From assembly GCA_037138055.1 (NCBI GenBank), contig JBAXJB010000059.1:1-5085 (forward strand): a stretch of 5,085 bases of DNA. Reading direction: 5' to 3'. The stretch comes from CAITNM01 sp037138055. Its GTDB lineage: Bacteria; Pseudomonadota; Alphaproteobacteria; Paracaedibacterales; CAITNM01. Numbering within the stretch: the stretch's first letter is position 1; each line of letters opens with the position of its first letter. A program made the position numbers and the translations under genes. The notes beneath the pieces are model-generated. The model did not search any database. It saw nothing but the letters and a program-made list of their open reading frames with translations, and had not been told where the DNA came from. Shown here one piece after another: positions 1 through 5,085 of this stretch.

Positions 1-102
1 ACTGGTACCTGGGCTTGGCTTGACCTCCGATTGCGCGAATGTGGAAGTGGCAATGCTGATACCGACAGCCGATACAACCGCCTTCAATATGAACTTTCTC
101 AT
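1..102 (-). CDS. N-terminus of an exported protein (partial, runs off the left edge)
   Basis: Only the first 34 codons are present, read leftward from an ATG at 102. The peptide opens MRKFILKAVVSAVGISIATS and continues TFAQSEVKPSPGTS. This is a textbook Sec signal peptide: a basic start (RK), a hydrophobic core over residues 4-20, and a signal peptidase I site of the AxA type, with likely cleavage after TFA at residue 23. The start is supported by AGAAGGA on the minus strand (plus coordinates 112-118), nine bases before the ATG. The mature part, beginning QSEVKPSPGTS, is low in complexity and looks like a linker or the front of a periplasmic or outer-membrane protein. The family cannot be told from this much; a TonB-dependent receptor or secreted enzyme is possible. 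It is transcribed divergently from everything else in the window. I am confident it is a real gene, but not what it does. Confidence 0.8.
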   Translation of the reverse strand, partial: MRKFILKAVVSAVGISIATSTFAQSEVKPSPGTS

Positions 103-145
103 CTTTTGCTTTCCTTCTGAGACGAATTAGCACTTACAAAATTTG

Positions 146-159
146 TGGTCCTGCGACCA
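146..159 (-). other. Small hairpin in the leader of the minus-strand gene
   Basis: TGGTC (146-150) and GACCA (155-159) are perfect inverted repeats around a four-base loop. In the minus-strand transcript this hairpin would end about 44 bases upstream of the ATG at 102. It is too short, and not followed by a U-run, to be a terminator. It may affect mRNA stability or be chance. Confidence 0.25.
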
Positions 160-282
160 AGGGATGACGCATTGCAACCAACCTACGGCTTGCGGGATCG
201 CCGCGACACCATGTTTTCCGCAGCCAACACGCCAAGCTGCATCAAACATCCCCATTAATCATATATTGGGTATGTTGTTTAA

Positions 283-312
283 TTTATAGGGTATACCCTT
301 AAAAATACACAA
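283..312 (-). promoter_or_regulatory. Candidate sigma-70-type promoter for the exported-protein gene
   Basis: On the minus strand a -35-like TTGTGT (plus 307-312, 3 of 6 consensus bases) is followed after 18 bases by a -10-like TATAAA (plus 283-288, 5 of 6). This is the most AT-rich stretch upstream of the gene. Transcription would begin near 275 and give a leader of about 170 bases before the ATG at 102. The -35 match is weak. The call rests on the good -10, the acceptable spacing and the palindrome that fills the spacer. Confidence 0.4.
288..299. promoter_or_regulatory. Perfect 12-bp palindrome AGGGTATACCCT, candidate operator
   Basis: AGGGTATACCCT is identical on both strands. It lies in the spacer of the candidate minus-strand promoter and touches its -10 element, where a bound dimer would block RNA polymerase. 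A half-site-like GGGTAT recurs at 268-273, twenty bases upstream of the same motif at 289-294. The symmetry suits a dimeric helix-turn-helix regulator; the tandem TetR protein encoded 540 bases away is one candidate, but nothing in the sequence proves it. Confidence 0.4.
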
Positions 313-386
313 TTTCTGCAAAAAAGCCCTGCTTTGGCCAATCATTGATGACTCCGTTGGTCGACTTGACATTAGATTTCTTCTAG

Positions 387-395
387 CCCCCCCCC
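387..395. repeat. C9 homopolymer tract
   Basis: Nine consecutive C residues in non-coding DNA. Long C/G runs are unusual in a genome of this composition and are prone to slippage. No gene or promoter is clearly placed to be switched by it, so it may only be a site of length variation or sequencing error. A second nine-base run (G9) lies inside the esterase gene. Confidence 0.6.
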
Positions 396-595
396 TAACA
401 AGAGCAAGTGGGCTGTGAACTTGCATGAAGAGGCCAGGATTTGACGCCAAGCCAAGAGTCCCGCGCACGGCCTTGAATCGTTGATAAAGGCAAGCGAACA
501 CCCTCTCGCCGATGTGAATGGCAAGAGATAAAAATAAAAACCACACCTTGATGGCGCCTATAGCCGACAGATGAGTCCTCAGATAGCTTTAAGAT

Positions 596-657
596 GAACC
601 AAGCAGCTGCATACTTAATTTATTAAAAAAAATTCTTTAGAATAGAAGAACCAAGCA
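596..657. repeat. 10-bp direct repeat GAACCAAGCA flanking the candidate tetR promoter
   Basis: GAACCAAGCA occurs at 596-605 and again at 648-657. The copies start 52 bases apart, close to five turns of B-DNA, so both face the same side of the helix. They bracket the candidate -35/-10 pair at 615-643. The arrangement would suit a regulator binding both sides, such as a protein with two DNA-binding domains. A chance 10-base repeat in a region of this size is not rare. Confidence 0.3.
615..643 (+). promoter_or_regulatory. Candidate sigma-70-type promoter for the tandem TetR gene
   Basis: TTAATT (615-620, 3 of 6) and TAGAAT (638-643, 5 of 6) are separated by 17 bases in an AT-rich stretch that includes an A8 run. 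A short inverted repeat, ATTCT-TT-AGAAT (632-643), covers the -10 and could be a small operator for autoregulation. The leader to the ATG at 841 would be about 190 bases, which is long. A promoter closer to the gene cannot be excluded. Confidence 0.35.
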
Positions 658-840
658 AATGTCTCACAGGAGCGTTTTACTCTCGGATCCCGAACTAGAA
701 AAAAATGGAAGCTACGGGGGTAGAGGCCGAGTGGCTACTTCAACTGCAGCTGCGAGTTAGACAAAGAGTTGTCGGATAAAAATTTCTTAAGACCTCACGT
801 AAGCGGTCCTGTTGCAAATCGAATTGAGAAGCTTTACAAA

Positions 841-2055
841 ATGGCGAAAGTAGGAAGAACAAATATTCGTTACAAGGAAAACAAGTCAGCCATCGTAGCG
901 GCTGCTATTGCTGTTTTGAATCAAAAAGGCGCTAGCAGGATGACTCTGGCGGCTGTGGCTATGCGGGTTGGGCTGTCAGCGCCTACGATCCAGTACTACT
1001 TCAATAAAAAGGAAGATCTTGCAGCTGCTTGTCACATGCAAGGACTTGAGCGACTCGGTGAGTTTCTTTCGATGGCAGAGTCAGCACCCACGAGCCGTGC
1101 TCGCCTGGAGTTGTTCCTTCTTAAGTACTTTGATTTCAGAGCGAGTGCAGCCCGTAACGAGGTAGAGGATTTTCCTACGTTCAGCGACGTTCGTGGCCTC
1201 GATAATGAATCAGTAAAAAGTGCCTATGTCGATATTTTTAAGCGCATACGCCGACTGATTGTGGAGGGTGAGTGGTTGATGAAGGACAAGGCAGCTCTCA
1301 CTGCTGCGGCACACCTTATTTTTTCGGAACTGAACTGGACACCTATCTCGTTTCGGAAGCTATACCCAGAGGATTTTTCGCGCTTTGGGAGTCGCCTGTC
1401 CGAAATCCTTATTCACGGAATTGCTGCACCAGGAGCCGATTGGACTCCCGCTCAGATCTCGGTTGCATTGCCTGAAACAGAGACAACGGATGGTGCAAGT
1501 TTCGAGATTTTTCTACAGGCGGCCAGTTCCCAGATCAACGAACAGGGGTATCGTGGAGCTTCCGTAGAAAAAATATCGGCGCGGATCAATCTCACAAAAG
1601 GGGCTTTTTACCACCACGTCAAGACTAAGGATGAAATAGTGATCGCTTGCTTCAACCGTACATTCGATGTAATTCGGCGAACCATCATTGCAGCGGAAGC
1701 CGAATGCATTACCGGCCTGCAGACGCTTGCAACGATCGCCGCTGTTCTCGTCGAACACCAAATAGGGGGAAATGCGACTCTTTTACGTGTTTCCGCTGTG
1801 GATAGCCTTAGCGAATCTGATCAATGGATCATCATGTCAGGTATCGAGACCGTTGTGACTCGTATCGCTTCGGTCATCAGTGATGGTATTGCGGATGGGT
1901 CGATCCGCCAAATCGATGCAAACCTTGGTGCACACCTTCTAATGGCAATGATCAATGGAGCCGACGAACTACCGTACTTTGTTAAAAACATCTCGTCGAT
2001 CGACGCGATAAACTTTTATGTGCGTCCAATATTTAAAGGCGTACTCAATACGTAA
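841..2055 (+). CDS. Tandem TetR/AcrR-type transcriptional regulator with two DNA-binding domains
   Basis: A 404-residue DNA-binding regulator, about twice the usual TetR length of 190-220. Two TetR N-terminal helix-turn-helix units are visible. The first is at residues 14-62 (AIVAAAIAVLNQKG, then LSAPTIQYYFNKKEDL at 45-60). The second is at 220-268 (IFLQAASSQINEQGYRGAS, then LTKGAFYHHVKTKDEI at 251-266). Each is followed by a helical stretch of about 140-150 residues in the position of the ligand-binding and dimerisation domain. One chain may thus act as a built-in dimer. The two halves are clearly diverged, so this is an old duplication or fusion. I chose ATG 841 because GAGAAG lies nine bases upstream and because the protein then starts just before the first helix. 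TTG 769 would add 24 residues but has no well-spaced ribosome binding site. It probably controls the following esterase and membrane-protein genes, itself, or the divergent gene. The ligand is unknown. Confidence 0.88.
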   Translation: MAKVGRTNIRYKENKSAIVAAAIAVLNQKGASRMTLAAVAMRVGLSAPTIQYYFNKKEDLAAACHMQGLERLGEFLSMAESAPTSRARLELFLLKYFDFRASAARNEVEDFPTFSDVRGLDNESVKSAYVDIFKRIRRLIVEGEWLMKDKAALTAAAHLIFSELNWTPISFRKLYPEDFSRFGSRLSEILIHGIAAPGADWTPAQISVALPETETTDGASFEIFLQAASSQINEQGYRGASVEKISARINLTKGAFYHHVKTKDEIVIACFNRTFDVIRRTIIAAEAECITGLQTLATIAAVLVEHQIGGNATLLRVSAVDSLSESDQWIIMSGIETVVTRIASVISDGIADGSIRQIDANLGAHLLMAMINGADELPYFVKNISSIDAINFYVRPIFKGVLNT

Positions 2056-2346
2056 TAGCAAAGTTACAACAAGCTATTTGGCAAGACAACTTATCCGATG
2101 ACAAATAGGACAGTGAGTTATCAGTCGTCTAGCCTGAATCAACTGAAAAAATTGACGCAGAAGAACATAGCTTGATTCATAAACGTAACGAACACTGCTT
2201 AGCGCATATTTTAATAATTGGTACAGTGCAATCAACTCAATTACCTCATAAATAGTTTAAAACACTTGGCATGCCTAGCGCATGAAACTCCCAGAAAAAA
2301 ATCTCAACAAAGAATTGGCCATAAGGTCCAATAAAGGAGCGCACTA
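2056..2346. other. Spacer between the regulator and the esterase gene
   Basis: A 291-base AT-rich gap with no gene. I saw no convincing terminator after the regulator. The best -10-like element is TTTAAT at 2210-2215 (5 of 6), but it lacks a fitting -35. TTGACG at 2152-2157 is a good -35-like element but lacks a -10 at proper spacing. An 8-bp palindrome GGCATGCC lies near 2268-2275. The gap is long enough for the esterase to have its own regulated promoter, but I cannot place it. Confidence 0.4.
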
Positions 2347-3291
2347 ATGAGCAAGCATCTTGTAGATCCAGAACTTTTGGATCTATTGACGCTAATTCCC
2401 ACCGTTTCACTGAATGCCGAAATTCTTCCGGCGATCCGAGCAAATGGGATCACTTTTCCTTCCGATCCTCAAGCAGTTGATGCGGTGAAACTCACAGAAC
2501 GGAAAGTGAAAGGCCCAGCAGACGCTCCGGATGTTGGACTTTTGATCTACACACCGCGTAGCGCAAGCGATAAATTGCCCTGTATTTTCCACATCCACGG
2601 TGGTGGCTATGTTAGGGGCTCACCATCTGAGCTTAGTGGAGTACATCTCAAGCTCGCGCTTGACGCAAACGCTGTAGTGGTCTCGGTCGATTATCGATTG
2701 GCACCTGAAACACGATTTCCGGGTGCAATCGAAGACTGTTATGCGGCTCTAAGCTGGGTGTTCCTTAACGCTGATGATCTTGGTATTGATGCTCGGCGAG
2801 TTGGGGTGATGGGTGAAAGTGCGGGGGGGGGCCTTGCAGCAGCCCTTGCACTACTTGTTCGCGATCGTGGTGAATACACACTTCTTTTTCAACACTTAAT
2901 CTATCCGATGCTTGATGACCGAACCTGTGTCACAAGCGATCCACACCCGCATACAGGCCATTTCATATGGACACAAAAAAGTAACACTTTTGGGTGGGAA
3001 TCACTCCTTGGAGTTCTTCCTGGTTCGAGTAATGTTTCCTCTTACGCCGCGCCAGCACGCGAAGATAACCTAGCTGGACTTCCTCCGACCTACATTGCCA
3101 CTGGTGGACTCGATCTGTTCCTGGAAGAAGATATGGAATACGCACGACGTTTAATGCGACATGGTGTGATTGTGGAGTTGCATGTATATCCCGGTGCTTA
3201 CCACGTTTTCAATGTAGCCCCATACGCTCACGTCGCAGTAAATGCCCGTCGAGACAGTTTAGTCGCCCTTAAGCGCGCTTTACACCGGTGA
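2347..3291 (+). CDS. Alpha/beta-hydrolase esterase of the hormone-sensitive lipase family (family IV)
   Basis: A 314-residue hydrolase, full length for the family, that cleaves carboxylic esters, usually of short or medium acyl chains. No signal peptide is seen, so it is probably cytoplasmic. Hallmarks appear in order: the oxyanion-hole motif HGGGY at 84-88, DYRLAPE at 115-121, the nucleophile elbow GESAGG at 156-161 with catalytic Ser158, the acid Asp256 in GGLDLF, and catalytic His286 in GAYHVF. The triad and oxyanion hole are complete. The elbow has Glu before the serine where GDSAGG or GTSAGG is more usual. The start is well supported: AAAGGAG at 2333-2339 lies seven bases before the ATG. 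The codons right after Ser158 contain a run of nine G (2823-2831), so any length slip there would destroy the enzyme. It follows a TetR-type gene on the same strand, a common pairing for inducible catabolic esterases. The natural substrate cannot be read from the sequence. Confidence 0.93.
   Translation: MSKHLVDPELLDLLTLIPTVSLNAEILPAIRANGITFPSDPQAVDAVKLTERKVKGPADAPDVGLLIYTPRSASDKLPCIFHIHGGGYVRGSPSELSGVHLKLALDANAVVVSVDYRLAPETRFPGAIEDCYAALSWVFLNADDLGIDARRVGVMGESAGGGLAAALALLVRDRGEYTLLFQHLIYPMLDDRTCVTSDPHPHTGHFIWTQKSNTFGWESLLGVLPGSSNVSSYAAPAREDNLAGLPPTYIATGGLDLFLEEDMEYARRLMRHGVIVELHVYPGAYHVFNVAPYAHVAVNARRDSLVALKRALHR
2823..2831. repeat. G9 homopolymer inside the esterase gene, directly after the catalytic Ser codon
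   Basis: Nine G residues span the end of the Ala159 codon through most of Gly162. Glycine codons could have been chosen to break up the run, but GGG GGG GGC was used. Loss or gain of one G would shift the frame immediately after Ser158 and remove Asp256 and His286. It may be a slippery, phase-variable site, or simply a weak spot. Confidence 0.6.
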
Positions 3292-3374
3292 CTGCTTGCT
3301 ATAGGGCTATTCAGTTTAAGTTTAAAAATTTATTCTAGCGGAGCCGAGTACTGGCTTCACATGGGGATTCCAAA

Positions 3375-3896
3375 ATGACACCACTTACAAACCATCGCAT
3401 GTCCAACAAAAAAGCTCAATTTATCCTAGGCCCCGCCGCTAAAGTTGGAGCTTTTCTTTTCATATTGTGGGGAATTCTGCATATATGGGTAGGTTACGAA
3501 GGCCTACATCAATACATCACTAACGGAACTCCAGGCCTGTGGAATACATTGATTGGTGGCACCAATGTTCCTAAGGCTGCCTTTGTCCATACTAACGACG
3601 GTACAACTGCATTTGCACAAGGTCAATTACTACTTAACTTTTGCATTGACGTTGGGGGATATGGAGTTCTTGGATTGACAGTTGCGGGGCTTATCCTAAC
3701 TCGAGCGTCTTGGACTGCCTATTTCATAGGATTATTTGTAATCGGCATTGCTGATCTTGCATTTTTACTTGCATTGGTAACCCCTGGCGTTATTGAACTT
3801 AACTTTGGAACTATTGGAGGACCAATAATTTGGGTTCTAGCGATTTTATCTACACCGTTTGGCTTACCACCTTTAACAAAAAGATCAGAACAGTGA
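3375..3896 (+). CDS. Uncharacterised four-helix integral membrane protein
   Basis: A 173-residue protein of no family I can name with confidence. It has four hydrophobic stretches long enough to span the inner membrane, at about residues 22-44, 85-108, 113-135 and 144-163. A soluble loop of about 40 residues (45-84) lies between helices 1 and 2 and is rich in Gly, Thr and Asn. The first helix ends in ILHIWVGYEGLHQY, with two His and several aromatic residues near the membrane surface that could bind a ligand or metal. There is no cleavable signal peptide; the N-terminus is polar and basic (NHRMSNKK). The ATG at 3375 has GGGGA about seven bases upstream; an internal ATG at 3399 has no such site. 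It starts 83 bases after the esterase stop on the same strand, with no clear terminator between, so co-transcription is plausible. Hand-counted GC is about 43% over 3421-3840, lower than in the esterase line I counted. Its partnership with the esterase is inferred from position only. Confidence 0.78.
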   Translation: MTPLTNHRMSNKKAQFILGPAAKVGAFLFILWGILHIWVGYEGLHQYITNGTPGLWNTLIGGTNVPKAAFVHTNDGTTAFAQGQLLLNFCIDVGGYGVLGLTVAGLILTRASWTAYFIGLFVIGIADLAFLLALVTPGVIELNFGTIGGPIIWVLAILSTPFGLPPLTKRSEQ

Positions 3897-3938
3897 TAGG
3901 TCATAGATTGAATCGTTTGCTTTTACAGCGATGACTAA

Positions 3939-4163
3939 TTCAAAACCATAGTTGGCACACCGCACTCCCATGAAATACATGATCAGATTGCCTACGTGAT
4001 AGCCGGTTCATTCGAAGCCGTCATTGATGGCCAGATTCGAGTACTTCGGGTAGGCGATGCGTTTATTGCGCCGCACCACACTAGTCATGGTGTGACCGCC
4101 TTAGAAGATAAAAGCATGTTGCTAGACCAATTTTCTCCAGCGCGGGAAGATTATTTGCTATGA
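3939..4163 (+). pseudogene. kdgF: 5'-truncated KdgF-like cupin (uronate ketonisation)
   Basis: Between the membrane-protein gene and the lyase gene a frame open from 3939 encodes the back two thirds of a KdgF-like cupin. KdgF promotes conversion of 4,5-unsaturated monouronates, released from pectin or alginate, to their linear keto form. Visible are HSHEIHDQ (from 3963; His, His and Gln metal ligands), the turn IAYVIAGSFE, GDAFIAPHH then SHGV (third metal His), and the ending LLDQFSPAREDYLL. The spacing of ligands and of Asp, Phe and Arg in DQFSPAR agrees closely with what I recall for KdgF. About 35-40 N-terminal residues are missing. TAA at 3936-3938 closes the frame upstream, and no ATG, GTG or TTG precedes the first metal ligand. 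An ATG at 3931 is one base out of frame. The stop overlaps the lyase start (ATGA, 4160-4163), so the two were once translationally coupled. A short functional product from an odd start is possible but unlikely. Confidence 0.75.
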
Positions 4164-5065
4164 AGTTCGGTTCTATCCTAGCCACATGTGGGCATTTGGC
4201 ATTGCTTTTGGTAATGCAAAACGCTACTGCTGGTGAACGACCAAATGGCGTGATCGGAAATACTTTATGTCTAAATGCTGACCCGAGCTACGCCATGGGC
4301 ACATACGGCACTATCGAGAAAGCGTTGGGAACCGGCTCGATTGAGGCTCCGAGTGACAATGTAAGTGAGCCGAGACGTCCACACATTATTTCAATGCCAA
4401 ATGATGCATTGTTGGGGCCCTATTTCTCCTTTATAGCTAATGAGCCAAATGACGTAAACCTTGATCTAGTGCCCATGTCAAAAGGTGGCGATCGTTCACG
4501 AACTGAAATCAAGCTTTCAGCTAATTCTGGCGGAAGCCATGATATTTTCAAAGCGCATGAAGGTGATACTTTTGTATACACCTGGCGCTTTCGAATTAGC
4601 CCTAACATGAAGTTTTCGCCCAGTTTTACGCATCTTCATCAGATTAAGGCGCATGGCGGAAATTTTGCTGCTCCGCCGCTAATTACGCTAACCCCCCTTT
4701 CAAGTGGACAACTTGAAATACGTTATGTGGGGGATGGAAAAGTCGACTCCGCTACCTACACAAAGATCAAATCTGTAGCGTTAGCGGGTTTACTAGGTCA
4801 ATGGTTAGACGTCCGCGAAGAAATTACTTTTTCAAACTCGATTGGTCGGTACAGATTGAACGTTACGGACCAGCAAGGTCAAAAGATAGTGGATTTCGAC
4901 CAGTCAGGACTGCAGCTATGGCGCGAGGGTGCGTCTCATATGACACCAAAATGGGGCATCTACCGCAGGCATCATGCCGCGCTAAATCAAAATCAAGATG
5001 ATTTTGTGGACTTTGCGAATTTTGGGATAACGCGAGGTGTCCATCCCGACTCCAATTGCCGCTAG
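4160..5065 (+). CDS. Secreted jelly-roll protein, probable polysaccharide lyase (heparin lyase I / PL7-like fold)
   Basis: A 301-residue exported protein. Residues 1-24 are a Sec signal peptide: basic start, LALLLVM core, cleavage near ATA-GE. The mature part is beta-rich and shows, in order, RSRTEIKL (112-119), FTHLHQIKAHGG (156-167), GQWLDVREEITFS (213-225), PKWGIYRR (263-270) and DFANFGITR (284-292). RTE, HQI and KWGIYR recall, in kind and order, the R(S/T)E, Q(I/V)H and YFKAGxY motifs lining the cleft of jelly-roll lyases such as PL7. They do not match PL7 exactly, so a heparin-lyase-I-like or PL20-like family is equally possible. Such enzymes cut uronate-containing polysaccharides by beta-elimination outside the cytoplasm. 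Cys37 and Cys300 are the only cysteines of the mature protein and could tie its ends together. GGGAAG (4144-4149) lies ten bases before the ATG. The adjoining kdgF remnant supports a uronate substrate. The gene is complete. Confidence 0.72.
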   Translation: MKFGSILATCGHLALLLVMQNATAGERPNGVIGNTLCLNADPSYAMGTYGTIEKALGTGSIEAPSDNVSEPRRPHIISMPNDALLGPYFSFIANEPNDVNLDLVPMSKGGDRSRTEIKLSANSGGSHDIFKAHEGDTFVYTWRFRISPNMKFSPSFTHLHQIKAHGGNFAAPPLITLTPLSSGQLEIRYVGDGKVDSATYTKIKSVALAGLLGQWLDVREEITFSNSIGRYRLNVTDQQGQKIVDFDQSGLQLWREGASHMTPKWGIYRRHHAALNQNQDDFVDFANFGITRGVHPDSNCR

Positions 5066-5085
5066 GGATAGGCATGTTGTTACCG

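Larger units (their letters stand above)
103..840. other. Gene-poor region between the divergent exported-protein gene and the tandem TetR gene
   Basis: About 740 bases with no recognisable gene. It contains the likely promoters of both divergent genes, listed separately. Composition is uneven. Positions 170-250 and 395-530 are GC-richer and gene-like in base content, while 255-320 and 610-650 are AT-rich and promoter-like. Reading frames here are open only by chance as far as I can tell. A 40-codon minus-strand frame (249 to 127), a 24-codon plus-strand frame (705-779) and a 95-codon minus-strand frame (546 to 259) match no family I know and lack good ribosome binding sites. The GC-richer block at 395-530 could be a decayed remnant of a gene, but I could not identify it. 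Confidence 0.5.

Noticed and set aside
127..249. 40-codon minus-strand frame just upstream of the exported-protein gene
   Set aside because: It has GGGG directly abutting the ATG but no properly spaced ribosome binding site, and its composition and sequence match nothing known. It is more likely part of the long leader.
259..546. 95-codon minus-strand open frame upstream of the exported-protein gene
   Set aside because: It runs through the promoter-like AT-rich stretch and the C9 tract, has no ribosome binding site I can see, and its protein resembles no family I recognise. A passing likeness of ERVFACLYQRF to transposase sequences did not extend to any real motif.
568..592. Hammerhead-ribozyme-like string CAGATGAGTCC
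   Set aside because: The partner core element CGAAAC and the three stems are missing.
705..779. 24-codon frame overlapping the TTG 769 candidate start, possible leader peptide
   Set aside because: There is no Shine-Dalgarno before the ATG at 705 and no attenuation-like hairpins or codon runs.
769..840. N-terminal extension of the TetR protein from TTG 769
   Set aside because: TTG is a rare start, the purines before it directly abut it, and the extra 24 residues precede the usual TetR beginning. ATG 841 has GAGAAG at good spacing.
2056..2160. Possible terminator after the regulator gene
   Set aside because: Only five-base arms (AAGTT/AACTT) with a long loop and no following T-run. Not an intrinsic terminator.
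3335..3358. GAGCC/GGCTT stem between the esterase and the membrane-protein gene
   Set aside because: A five-pair stem with one G-T pair and no T-run after it; too weak to call a terminator.
1..5085. Assignment to sphingomonads or another named group
   Set aside because: The gene families fit several proteobacterial groups, and the moderate GC does not favour high-GC sphingomonads. No taxonomic marker gene is present.

Overview
The window reads as accessory DNA from a Gram-negative bacterium, most likely a pseudomonadote. Two proteins carry Sec signal peptides, Shine-Dalgarno sites are purine-rich, and the recognisable families (TetR, HSL-type esterase, KdgF cupin, jelly-roll lyase) are common there. 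Base composition is moderate: hand counts gave about 43% GC over 3421-3840 and about 53% in a sampled line of the esterase gene. I cannot name a genus.

Layout. At the left edge (1-102, minus strand) lies the first 34 codons of an exported protein that runs out of the window. A gene-poor stretch follows (103-840). It holds a minus-strand promoter candidate whose spacer contains a perfect 12-bp palindrome, a C9 tract, and a plus-strand promoter candidate flanked by a 10-bp direct repeat. Next come three plus-strand genes: a tandem (two-domain) TetR-type regulator (841-2055), a hormone-sensitive-lipase-type esterase with a complete catalytic triad (2347-3291), and an unrecognised four-helix membrane protein (3375-3896). 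At the right are the C-terminal two thirds of a KdgF-like cupin, without a usable start (3939-4163), and a secreted jelly-roll protein with motifs resembling those of PL7-type polysaccharide lyases (4160-5065). These two overlap by the four bases ATGA.

How the genes may work together. A KdgF cupin beside a lyase is the classic pairing for uronate polysaccharides such as alginate, pectin or glucuronan. The lyase releases unsaturated uronates, and KdgF helps convert the unsaturated monomer to its linear keto form. Here kdgF is broken just downstream of the regulator/esterase/membrane-protein group. The simplest reading, which is inference, is that this group sits at a rearrangement junction that destroyed the front of kdgF and left the lyase with its own ribosome binding site. 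The tandem TetR regulator is the natural candidate to control the esterase and membrane protein.

No tRNA, rRNA, CRISPR array, complete insertion sequence or convincing intrinsic terminator was found. The most unusual items are the truncated kdgF with an intact set of active-site residues, the tandem TetR protein, a G9 tract directly after the esterase's catalytic serine codon, and the palindrome inside the left-hand promoter.
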